DNA from: an uncultured Ruminococcus sp.
Lineage (GTDB): Bacteria; Bacillota; Clostridia; Oscillospirales; Ruminococcaceae
Direction of reading: 5' to 3'
Length of the DNA: 6,207 bases
NCBI GenBank assembly: GCA_945876405.1
Contig: CAMCOJ010000129.1
Coordinates: 1-6,207 of the forward strand
Shown piece by piece: positions 1 to 6,207 of the stretch. The stretch's first letter is position 1. Every line of letters begins with the position of its first letter. The notes under the pieces were generated by a model, which was given only the letters and a program-made list of their open reading frames with translations, did not search any database and had not been told where the DNA came from. A program made the translations under genes and the position numbers.

Positions 1-2
1 GA

Positions 3-161
3 GCAGAGTATATTTGTGAATAGGTACCTGTAGAAAAATGATATGAAGGAAGTTTTTATGTTTAGGTCAAATCTTACGAATTAAGGGAAGTCGACCTTAT
101 TATAGGAAACGGCAGCGGTCATCATGATGGTGACAGAATAAAAATAAAGAGAGCGGAGTAG
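3..161 (+). pseudogene. C-terminal remnant of a probable HlyD/MacA-like membrane fusion protein, with three in-frame stops
   Basis: The frame ending at TAG 159-161 reads like protein for its whole length but is broken by TAG at 21-23, TGA at 39-41 and TAG at 63-65. The pieces read AEYICE, VPVEK, YEGSFYV and then an open 31-codon stretch from 66 that includes SYELREVDLIIGNGSG and ends HDGDRIKIKRAE. The last part resembles the C-terminal strands of periplasmic adaptor (HlyD/MacA) proteins, where a 'GL-x-EGD-x-VI' turn is followed by 'DGD-x-V-x-I'; here EVD stands where EGD is usual. Such adaptors are typically encoded beside MacB-type permeases, which fits the gene that starts 6 bases after the stop. 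No in-frame ATG lies in the 66-161 stretch. The 5' end is outside the window. Family assignment is inference from a short tail. The stops may be true decay or poor sequence at a contig edge. Confidence 0.4.
155..158 (+). promoter_or_regulatory. Ribosome binding site that decides the permease start
   Basis: GGAG lies 8 bases before ATG 167 but only 2 bases before the in-frame GTG at 161. The spacing favours ATG 167. The GTG also shares its first base with the stop codon of the upstream remnant (TAGTG). Confidence 0.65.
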
Positions 162-166
162 TGATT

Positions 167-1456
167 ATGAGTATTTCAGAATATATTATTTCGGCTTTCA
201 GATGCCTTTCAGCCAGCAAGATGAGGACTTTTCTCACTACTCTTGGGATTATTGTCGGTATCAGCTCAGTTATTCTTATCAATACAATAGGCGGTACAAT
301 AGGAAAAACCATTTCCACATCACTGATGACTATTGCAAACGGAAATATTATGAATATCTACGTTGTCGATAAGGATGCTGAAACATCAACTTTATCAGAT
401 ATTATGACCGTTGAAGTTGAATCTGACCAGTTTACCCGGGAAATGGTATCGGGATATGAAGAATATATGCAGGGTATGGTTAGTGTGTTTAACCAGACAG
501 GTATTGGAACCGGAACAGTTGGATGTGGCAGAGACACCTCAAATGTTAAGGCTTTTCTTATCAGTCAGAATGTACTGGAATCGAGTCAGCTTGAGATGAC
601 AGAAGGAAGGATTTTTTCCGAAGGTGATTTTAATAAAAAGGCACCGGTGGTTATAGTCAGCGATAAACTCGCTGAAAAGCAGTTTGGAAAAGAAAGTGCA
701 GTCGGAAAAAATATAATGCTCGAAAATACAGGGTCATATTTTGACGGACGTGAATTTACAGTTATCGGAGTATATAAATTCAATGATGTATTCAGTATGG
801 GTGACTCTAATCCTACAACAAGTATATATATACCTGATGTATGTGCAGAATTATTTTCCAGTGAAAAAGGAGTACCTGATTTTTATTTGCAGTATGCAAT
901 AAATGAAGGAGCAGATACTGAAGAAGTCAGGACTTTGACAGAGGAATATTTTGATGAATGGTTTGAAGATACAGAATACCGGTCTTTTGCATACATGCTT
1001 ACTGATGAGCTTGATCAGATAAACGGTGTTATTGATGTAATAACAAAAATTATAGCAGCAATTGCAGCCATATCACTTCTTGTAGGCGGTATTGGTGTAA
1101 TGAATATCATGCTTGTAAGTGTATCTGAAAGAACAATGGAAATCGGTGTAAGAAAAGCCATGGGAGCTGATAATAAATCAATAAGAATACAATTCATTAC
1201 TGAATCAATTATCCTTTCACTTATTGGTTCTGTAATAGGCATTATAACCGGATTAATCGAAGCCAAACTTCTTGCTTTACTGATAGTAAATCTTACTGCC
1301 TCATCAAATGCAGGAATTACGGTTGATCTCTCTGTTCCTGTTTCTGCGGTTATAGTTTCAGTAGTGTTTTCGTTCGCTGTTGGTCTTGTATTTGGTGTAT
1401 ATCCGGCTGACAAGGCAGCAAAAATGGAAGTTGTTGATGCTCTCAGATATGAATAA
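167..1456 (+). CDS. ABC transporter permease, MacB/FtsX type
   Basis: Membrane subunit of a MacB-type (type VII) ABC exporter; it would pair with a separate MacA-like adaptor and an ATPase to move peptides, antibiotics or lipid-like substrates out of the cell envelope. From ATG 167 the protein has 429 residues, the usual size for a permease-only subunit. It shows the four-helix MacB plan: helix 1 at about 19-42 (after KMRTFLTTLGIIVG), a large extracytoplasmic domain at about 43-290, then three helices at about 294-321, 343-375 and 390-413. The family signature SERTMEIGVRKAMGA is at 320-334, and the closing GVYPADKAA...VDALRYE at 410-429. No ATPase domain is fused and no ATPase gene is visible, so the partner must lie upstream outside the window or elsewhere. 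The upstream adaptor remnant carries stops, so the exporter may be impaired. Substrate cannot be read from sequence. Start choice: ATG 167 over GTG 161, because GGAG is 8 bases from the ATG. Confidence 0.9.
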   Translation: MSISEYIISAFRCLSASKMRTFLTTLGIIVGISSVILINTIGGTIGKTISTSLMTIANGNIMNIYVVDKDAETSTLSDIMTVEVESDQFTREMVSGYEEYMQGMVSVFNQTGIGTGTVGCGRDTSNVKAFLISQNVLESSQLEMTEGRIFSEGDFNKKAPVVIVSDKLAEKQFGKESAVGKNIMLENTGSYFDGREFTVIGVYKFNDVFSMGDSNPTTSIYIPDVCAELFSSEKGVPDFYLQYAINEGADTEEVRTLTEEYFDEWFEDTEYRSFAYMLTDELDQINGVIDVITKIIAAIAAISLLVGGIGVMNIMLVSVSERTMEIGVRKAMGADNKSIRIQFITESIILSLIGSVIGIITGLIEAKLLALLIVNLTASSNAGITVDLSVPVSAVIVSVVFSFAVGLVFGVYPADKAAKMEVVDALRYE

Positions 1457-1488
1457 TTCTGTCTGGAGTTACGTATATTAATATTATT

Positions 1489-1529
1489 AGCCTGAAAAAT
1501 TCAAAAATATGAATTTTTCAGGCTTTTTT
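1489..1529 (+). terminator. Rho-independent terminator after the ABC permease
   Basis: A perfect 14-bp inverted repeat, AGCCTGAAAAATTC (1489-1502) and GAATTTTTCAGGCT (1511-1524), encloses an 8-base loop and runs into six T (1524-1529). It begins 32 bases after the permease stop and ends one base before the next promoter's -35 box, so it separates the permease transcript from the metal ATPase unit. Confidence 0.93.
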
Positions 1530-1530
1530 A

Positions 1531-1559
1531 TTGACATAGTTAGTAACATGTGATATAAT
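1531..1559 (+). promoter_or_regulatory. Consensus sigma-A promoter for the metal ATPase
   Basis: TTGACA (1531-1536) and TATAAT (1554-1559) are both perfect consensus hexamers with the ideal 17-base spacer. Transcription would start near 1566-1567. Such a strong core promoter suggests that control is by repression, which fits the operator-like repeat just downstream. Confidence 0.9.
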
Positions 1560-1561
1560 GA

Positions 1562-1585
1562 ATACATGAACATATATTCATATAT
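1562..1585 (+). promoter_or_regulatory. Candidate ArsR/SmtB-family metal-sensor operator
   Basis: ATACATGAACAT (1562-1573) and the inverse of ATATTCATATAT (1574-1585) match at 10 of 12 positions. The core is TGAA-N6-TTCA (1567-1580), the pattern known for SmtB, CzrA and CadC-type repressor sites. It covers the predicted transcription start, where a bound repressor would block initiation until metal releases it. No ArsR-family gene is in the window, so the regulator would act from elsewhere. The sequence is AT-rich, which raises the chance of a random match, but position and pattern agree. Confidence 0.6.
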
Positions 1586-1606
1586 AAAAGAAAGAAGGTA
1601 CTTACT

Positions 1607-3565
1607 ATGAATAAATCACACGAACATTGTCACTGTCACGGAAAAGAACATGAACACGAACACAAGCATGAGCATACCTGCCATTGTGAATGTCATTCTC
1701 ACGGACATGAACATTCTCATGGAAGTTCCGAAAAAGAACTTCTGTTTATAATATCCGGTGCGGTTCTGCTTGTTACAGCGAAGCTGATAGATGTATTTAC
1801 AGATTTACCAGTTTTATCGCTGATTGTATATATTGTATCATACTGTGTTCTTGGAGGAGAAATACTGACTGGTGCAATAAAGGAAATAATTTCTGGAAGG
1901 GTATTCAGCGAAAAATTCCTGATGGCACTAGCAACTCTGTCCGCTTTTGCGTTAAAGGATTATCCGGAAGCTGTCGGTGTAATGCTTTTCTATCGTGTTG
2001 GTGAATATTTTGAGGAAAAAGCAGTTGAAACCAGCAGAAAATCAGTTATGGCAGCTGCGGATATGAGACCTGAAACTGTTCTGCTGGTGAGCGAAGATGG
2101 TACAAAGTCCATTCCGGCTGAAAAAGCAAAGCCGGGTCAGATTATACTTGTGAGAGCAGGAGACAGAATTCCGCTTGACGGAGTAGTATATGAAGGAAAA
2201 ACTTCAATTGATACTTCTTCAGTTACAGGTGAACATCTCCCCGTTGATATCTCAGAAAACGACAGTGTTTTATCAGGCTGTGTTAATCTCAGCAGCTCTG
2301 TAAAGATTAGGATAACCAAACCTTTATCTGAATCTATGGTAAGCAAAATAATAGACAGTATAGAAAACGCTTCAGCAAATAAGCCTAAACTTGACAGATT
2401 TATTACAAGATTTGCTAATATTTATACTCCGGTAGTAGTTATTGTCGCTCTGCTCACTGCTGTTATTCCATCTCTCATTACACACGACTGGCACAAATGG
2501 ATATACACTGCAGTTACTTTTCTTGTGATAAGCTGTCCGTGTGCAGTTGTTCTCAGCGTTCCGCTGACTTATTTTGCCGGAATAGGTGCCGGTTCAAAGA
2601 ATGGCATACTTTTTACAAACGGAACATCAATTGAAGCAGCTGATAAAATAAAAACTGTTGTCATGGACAAAACAGGTACGGTGACAAACGGTGGATTCAA
2701 TGTTAATGAAACTGAAATATACGGAGATAAAGATGAAACTGAAATAATCAGACTATGTGCTTCATGTGAATCACAGTCAACTCATCCGGTAGCACAGTGT
2801 ATAGTGAAAAAATCTGAATCACTTGGAATTGATTTAGCAGAGCCTGAAAATATCACTGAAACAGCAGGCATGGGTCTGAAAGCAATGATAAAGGGTAAAA
2901 CAGTTCTCTGCGGAAATTTAAAACTAATGAACAAATATAATATCAATATTGACAGATATACTCCGGGAGTATCCGGAACAGATATACTTTGTGCTGTTGA
3001 CGGTGTTCTTGCAGGATGTTTCCGAATCAGCGATACAATAAAACCAGATGCTGCCCAGACAATTCATAAAATAAAAAACAGGGGTATAAAGGCAGTTATG
3101 CTTACAGGCGACTCTGAAGGAAGTGCGTCAGAGACCGCTCGTTTAGCCGGTATTGACAAATACTATGCAAAGCTGCTTCCGGAAGACAAACTTCGTATAA
3201 TGAAAGATATCCGCAAGGAACACGGTATGGTTATGTTTGTTGGTGACGGAATAAATGACGCTCCTGTCCTTGCCGGCGCTGATGTCAGTGCGGCCATGGG
3301 AAGCGGTGCTGATGCGGCGGTAGAAGCTGCAGATATAGTAATTATGAATTCTGATATGAAATCAGTCTCGACAGTGCTGGATATATCATCTGATACAAAC
3401 CGGATTGCAAAACAGAATATTATTTTTGCTCTGGCATTCAAACTTGCTGTTATGATTTTAGGTTTTGCCGGACTGGCAAATATGTGGTTTGCGGTATTTG
3501 CCGACTCAGGGGTAGCCGCTCTTTGTGTGCTGAATTCAATAAGAATTTTAAGAAAAAAATATTAA
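1607..3565 (+). CDS. cadA: Heavy-metal P1B-type ATPase (Zn/Cd/Pb efflux, CadA/ZntA family) with a His-rich N-terminus
   Basis: Inner-membrane pump that uses ATP to export soft divalent metals, most likely Zn2+, Cd2+ or Pb2+. It has 652 residues. Residues 5-38 are a metal-binding-like tail with 15 His and 5 Cys, in place of the usual CXXC HMA domain. Next come N-terminal membrane helices (about 45-130), then the actuator domain with TGE at 207-209 (TGEH rather than TGES). The metal-site motif CPC is at 310-312. The phosphorylation motif DKTGT (Asp354), the HP pair (393-394), TGD (500-502) and GDGINDAP (546-553) form the P and N domains. The last helix has Lys612 and Asp633 (FADSG), 21 residues apart like Lys693 and Asp714 of E. 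coli ZntA. That supports the P1B-2 (Zn/Cd/Pb) class over Cu+. AGAAGG lies 8 bases before ATG 1607. It has its own promoter with an ArsR-type operator candidate, consistent with metal induction. All catalytic residues are present. The symbol marks the family; the exact metal is not proven. Confidence 0.93.
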   Translation: MNKSHEHCHCHGKEHEHEHKHEHTCHCECHSHGHEHSHGSSEKELLFIISGAVLLVTAKLIDVFTDLPVLSLIVYIVSYCVLGGEILTGAIKEIISGRVFSEKFLMALATLSAFALKDYPEAVGVMLFYRVGEYFEEKAVETSRKSVMAAADMRPETVLLVSEDGTKSIPAEKAKPGQIILVRAGDRIPLDGVVYEGKTSIDTSSVTGEHLPVDISENDSVLSGCVNLSSSVKIRITKPLSESMVSKIIDSIENASANKPKLDRFITRFANIYTPVVVIVALLTAVIPSLITHDWHKWIYTAVTFLVISCPCAVVLSVPLTYFAGIGAGSKNGILFTNGTSIEAADKIKTVVMDKTGTVTNGGFNVNETEIYGDKDETEIIRLCASCESQSTHPVAQCIVKKSESLGIDLAEPENITETAGMGLKAMIKGKTVLCGNLKLMNKYNINIDRYTPGVSGTDILCAVDGVLAGCFRISDTIKPDAAQTIHKIKNRGIKAVMLTGDSEGSASETARLAGIDKYYAKLLPEDKLRIMKDIRKEHGMVMFVGDGINDAPVLAGADVSAAMGSGADAAVEAADIVIMNSDMKSVSTVLDISSDTNRIAKQNIIFALAFKLAVMILGFAGLANMWFAVFADSGVAALCVLNSIRILRKKY

Positions 3566-3590
3566 AATCATTATATTTTCCCGTAACACA

Positions 3591-3619
3591 TTGAACATTT
3601 TTATGAAATATGGTATAAT
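3591..3619 (+). promoter_or_regulatory. Probable sigma-A promoter for the FAD oxidoreductase
   Basis: TTGAAC (3591-3596, 4 of 6 to consensus) and a perfect TATAAT (3614-3619) are 17 bases apart. A TG one base before the -10 box (3611-3612) makes it an extended -10. It lies in the 92-base gap between the metal ATPase and the next gene. I see no good terminator in this gap, so read-through from the ATPase is also possible. Confidence 0.75.
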
Positions 3620-3657
3620 CATAATATATCAAAAACTTTCAGTTACGGAGAATAGAG

Positions 3658-5247
3658 ATGGCAGTAATCATAACAAATATAAAATCATCAGTCGATGAAG
3701 AAGCTGAGTCAATAGTAAAAAAAGCTCTAAAAAAAATATCTGTCAGGGAAGATGAAGTAAAAAAATCAGGCATATACAAGTCATCGCTTGATGCGAGAAA
3801 ACAGTCTGATATTCATTTTGTTCACTCAGTCTATGCTGAACTTGAAAATACGTCCACAGAGAAAAAACTCTGTGAAAAAATTTCATTTTGTCAGTACATT
3901 GACAGCGAAGTAAAGTCACCGGTTATCTGCAGAGACGAATACAAGGGAAGAGTTGCCGTTATCGGATTCGGACCGGCAGGTCTTTTCTGTGCACTTGTAC
4001 TTTCAGAGAACGGTTATAAACCGATAGTATTTGAGAGAGGCGAGCCGGTTGATGACCGGGCACGTTCCGTTGACGGCTTCTGGAACGGAGGAAGTCTTAA
4101 TATTAACTCAAATGTTCAGTTCGGAGAGGGCGGAGCAGGGACGTTTTCGGACGGGAAGCTTACAACAAGAATAAAGGATCCGTTCTGCCGTTATGTTCTG
4201 AACAGCTTTGTTGAATTCGGCGCCCCTGAAGAAATACTTACAAAGGCAAAGCCTCATATTGGAACAGACAAGCTCCGTTCAGTAATAAAAAATATGAGAG
4301 AGAAAATCATTGAAAACGGCGGAGAAATTCATTTTAATACCACTGTTACAGACTTTGAAACGAAAAACGGAAAGATATGCAGACTAAAAACCAGCGAGGG
4401 TAGTTTTGACGCTGCAGCAGTTGTACTCGCAGTCGGTAATTCTGCGCGTGATACCTTTGAGATGCTCTTTTCAAAGAATATTATGATGCAGCCGAAACCT
4501 TTTTCGGTAGGAGTACGTATAGAACATCTGCAGGAAGATGTAAATGAAAGCCTTTACGGAACCTTTAAAAACAATCCTTTCCTTCCTCCCGGAGAATATC
4601 AGCTCTCATACAGAGACAGAGAAGGAAACGGAGTGTATACTTTCTGTATGTGCCCGGGAGGAATGGTCGTTCCTTCAGCAAGTGAAGAAAACACGGTAGT
4701 TACAAATGGCATGAGTGAGTTCGCACGAGACGGAAAAAATGCAAATTCAGCTGTAGCTGTTTCTGTGTCTGAAAAGGATTTTGGCAGCTCACCGCTTGAC
4801 GGTATGTATTTTGCAAGAGAACTTGAGCGTAAAGCATTTGAACTTGCCGGAAAAAACTACAAAGCACCTGCTACAACAGTAGGTGGTTTTATGGACAACA
4901 GGCCATCACTTGATTCGTGTATTACACCTACATTTGCCAGAGGGCTTTCAGAATGCAGCTTCAACAGTCTTTTCAGTAAAAGGATAAACAGCATGCTTTC
5001 AGCAGGTCTGAATGACTTCGGGCGTAAGATGAAATGCTTTAAGAAAAGAGATGCCGTCATGACTGCTCCTGAAACCAGAACTTCAGCACCACTGCGCATA
5101 CTAAGAAATGAAAATCTTGTTTCACCATCTCTTTCAAACCTGTATCCCTGCGGTGAGGGAGCAGGATATGCCGGAGGAATAACATCAGCAGCAGTAGACG
5201 GAATAAAGACAGCTTACAGAATAATGGAATGCTATTCCCCAGAGTAA
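3658..5247 (+). CDS. NAD(P)/FAD-dependent oxidoreductase, COG2509-type (uncharacterised FAD-dependent dehydrogenase)
   Basis: Cytoplasmic flavoprotein of 529 residues, a normal length for this widespread but functionally unassigned family. Residues 1 to about 95 form a family-specific N-terminal region, including a 'SSLDARKQ...IHFVHSVYAEL' stretch. The FAD-binding Rossmann motif is VAVIGFGPAGLF (99-110, glycines 103, 105, 108), followed by the ribose-binding acid in VFERG (Glu126). A Gly-rich, family-typical segment follows (QFGEGGAGTFSDGKLTT, 154-170). PETRTSAP is at 471-478. The C-terminal FAD-contact motif YPCGEGAGYAGGI is at 496-508, with SAAVDGIKTA after it. No signal peptide or membrane helix is evident. 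GGAG lies 7 bases before ATG 3658, and its own promoter lies upstream. The next gene starts 17 bases after its stop, so the two are probably co-transcribed. The substrate is unknown, and the sequence gives no ground for a specific reaction beyond FAD-linked redox chemistry. Confidence 0.88.
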   Translation: MAVIITNIKSSVDEEAESIVKKALKKISVREDEVKKSGIYKSSLDARKQSDIHFVHSVYAELENTSTEKKLCEKISFCQYIDSEVKSPVICRDEYKGRVAVIGFGPAGLFCALVLSENGYKPIVFERGEPVDDRARSVDGFWNGGSLNINSNVQFGEGGAGTFSDGKLTTRIKDPFCRYVLNSFVEFGAPEEILTKAKPHIGTDKLRSVIKNMREKIIENGGEIHFNTTVTDFETKNGKICRLKTSEGSFDAAAVVLAVGNSARDTFEMLFSKNIMMQPKPFSVGVRIEHLQEDVNESLYGTFKNNPFLPPGEYQLSYRDREGNGVYTFCMCPGGMVVPSASEENTVVTNGMSEFARDGKNANSAVAVSVSEKDFGSSPLDGMYFARELERKAFELAGKNYKAPATTVGGFMDNRPSLDSCITPTFARGLSECSFNSLFSKRINSMLSAGLNDFGRKMKCFKKRDAVMTAPETRTSAPLRILRNENLVSPSLSNLYPCGEGAGYAGGITSAAVDGIKTAYRIMECYSPE

Positions 5248-5264
5248 TAGCGGAAAGACATAAT

Positions 5265-6162
5265 ATGATTAGAATAAAAAACGAAACATATTTAGATTAT
5301 ATAAACCCGGACAGCAAAGCGAATATAATAAAATATTCACTCGGAGGACTGATGTATACTCCTGCACACAATGACAGGGTATCTGCGTTTTTAGCAGAAA
5401 AAAGATACTCTCATCTGAGATCTCTTGCTCTTTGCCTTGAAGATGCCATTGCAGACGGCTCGGAAAAAGAAGCGGTAAACCAGATAAAAAAAACTTTCAG
5501 AGAAATTGAAAAAGCAGTTTCAGAAGGTATCGTTTCCGAAGATGAACTTCCGTACATCTTCATCAGAGTAAAGACACCTGAACAGATTGACGAGGTTTAC
5601 GATCAGATCAGATATTCAAAGCATTTTTCCGGTTTTATCCTCCCAAAATTTGATTTGGAAAATGCGGAGAAATATCTTACACGTATTTCAAAAATTAACG
5701 AATGTGCCGATAATAATGTATATGCCATGCCTATTCTGGAATCACATTCAGTATCTGATATCAGGAATCGAACAAATAACCTTGCGGAGATAAAATGCAT
5801 AACCGATACCTTTTATGACTGTATACTGAATATACGTATAGGAGGAAATGATTTTTGCAGCAGGTTTGGAGTGAGAAGAAAAATCAGCGACACCATCTAC
5901 GATATAGCGGTTATTTCTTCGATAATATCAGATATAGTAAATATTTTTAATGAAGACTATGTTATCTCTGCTCCGGTATGGGATTATTTCTCCGGAACAA
6001 ATCCGGAAGATACCAGATGGAAAGATGGTCTTCGGAGAGAAATGGAAAAAGATATACTTAACGGACTGACAGGAAAAACTGCAATACATCCGTCACAGCT
6101 TGAAATCATAAACAGTGAACTTGCTGTAACAAAGGAGGATTTTTCCGATGCAGTTTCAATAC
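5265..6162 (+). CDS. HpcH/HpaI aldolase/citrate lyase-like protein of the Ter-cluster C-C bond lyase type, 3' partial
   Basis: TIM-barrel enzyme related to citrate lyase beta subunit (CitE), resembling the 'C-C bond lyase' family often encoded with TerD, StiP-type and phosphoribosyltransferase genes in tellurite/stress clusters. 299 complete codons are genomic. Visible motifs in order: LMYTPA (29-34), LCLEDAIADG (57-66, acidic pair Glu59-Asp60), IFIRVKTPEQ (98-107, Arg101), GFILPKF (123-129), MPILES (155-160, Glu159, a likely Mg2+ ligand by analogy with CitE), LNIRIGGNDFCSRFG (188-202, Asp196), YVISAPVWDYF (232-242) and NGLTGKTAIHPSQ (266-278). GGAAAG (5252-5257) lies 7 bases before ATG 5265, a modest site. 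The gene follows the FAD oxidoreductase by 17 bases, likely in one operon. The frame stays open to 6207, but everything from 6163 is adapter, so the true C-terminus is missing; from memory of the family, several tens of residues are lost. The substrate is unknown. Confidence 0.85.
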
Positions 6163-6207
6163 CTGTCTCTTATACACATCTGACGCTGCCGACGATACTC
6201 CTTGTGT
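6163..6207 (+). other. Illumina Nextera adapter read-through (not genomic)
   Basis: CTGTCTCTTATACACATCT (6163-6181) is the 19-bp Tn5 mosaic end used in Nextera libraries. GACGCTGCCGACGA (6182-6195) is the reverse complement of the rest of the read-1 adapter. TACTCCTT (6196-6203) is the reverse complement of the i5 index AAGGAGTA (known as S507/N507). GTGT (6204-6207) starts the reverse complement of the P5 side. The match is continuous and in the exact order of a library molecule, so the contig really ends at about 6162. Confidence 0.98.

Noticed and set aside
21..65. Stop-codon reassignment as an explanation of the TAG/TGA codons in the upstream frame
   Set aside because: The four downstream genes read through without internal TAG or TGA codons, and both TAG and TGA would need recoding; decay or sequence error is simpler.
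161..166. GTG at 161 as the permease start
   Set aside because: Only 2 bases separate it from GGAG and it overlaps the upstream stop; ATG 167 has normal 8-base spacing.
100..318. Minus-strand open frame of 72 codons across the permease start
   Set aside because: Hydrophobic content comes from antisense reading of the first membrane helix region; it is a shadow of the real gene.
1015..1413. Minus-strand open frame of 132 codons inside the ABC permease gene
   Set aside because: It lies fully opposite a clear MacB-type coding region, its product has no recognisable domain, and no ribosome binding site or promoter supports it.
3563..3580. Possible weak hairpin (AAAAT...ATTTT) as a terminator after the metal ATPase
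   Set aside because: Only about five A-T pairs with no G-C pairs and no proper T run after it; too weak to call.
5587..5800. Short open frames on both strands inside the lyase gene
   Set aside because: The lyase frame carries conserved motifs through this whole stretch; these frames have no motif or start signal.

Overview
The window looks like a whole short draft contig from a low-G+C Firmicute. The AT-rich codon use (many ATA, AGA and AAA codons), consensus sigma-A promoters, GGAG-type ribosome binding sites and gene types suggest a Ruminococcus-like gut or rumen clostridium. That assignment is inference: there is no rRNA or marker gene here. All genes lie on the + strand.

Layout. (1) Positions 3-161 hold the C-terminal tail of a broken gene with three in-frame stops; it resembles the end of a HlyD/MacA-type membrane fusion protein. 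(2) At 167-1456 is a MacB/FtsX-type ABC transporter permease, closed by a strong intrinsic terminator (1489-1529). (3) A consensus promoter (1531-1559) follows at once, with an inverted repeat of the ArsR/SmtB operator type over the predicted transcription start (1562-1585). It drives a P1B-type heavy-metal ATPase (1607-3565) with a His/Cys-rich N-terminus. (4) A second promoter (3591-3619) precedes a COG2509-type FAD-dependent oxidoreductase (3658-5247). (5) Seventeen bases later begins an HpcH/CitE-like TIM-barrel lyase of the kind found in TerD/tellurite-type stress clusters (5265 onward), cut off by the contig end.

The last 45 bases (6163-6207) are not genomic. They are Illumina Nextera adapter read-through: the 19-bp transposon mosaic end, the rest of the read-1 adapter, an 8-base i5 index and the first four bases of the P5 side. 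The lyase reading frame happens to stay open through the adapter, so an automatic annotation would give the protein a false C-terminal tail.

Functionally the region groups envelope export (ABC permease), soft-metal efflux with a likely metal-responsive operator, and the start of a possible stress-response operon. I see no CRISPR array, tRNA, rRNA, insertion sequence or phage gene.
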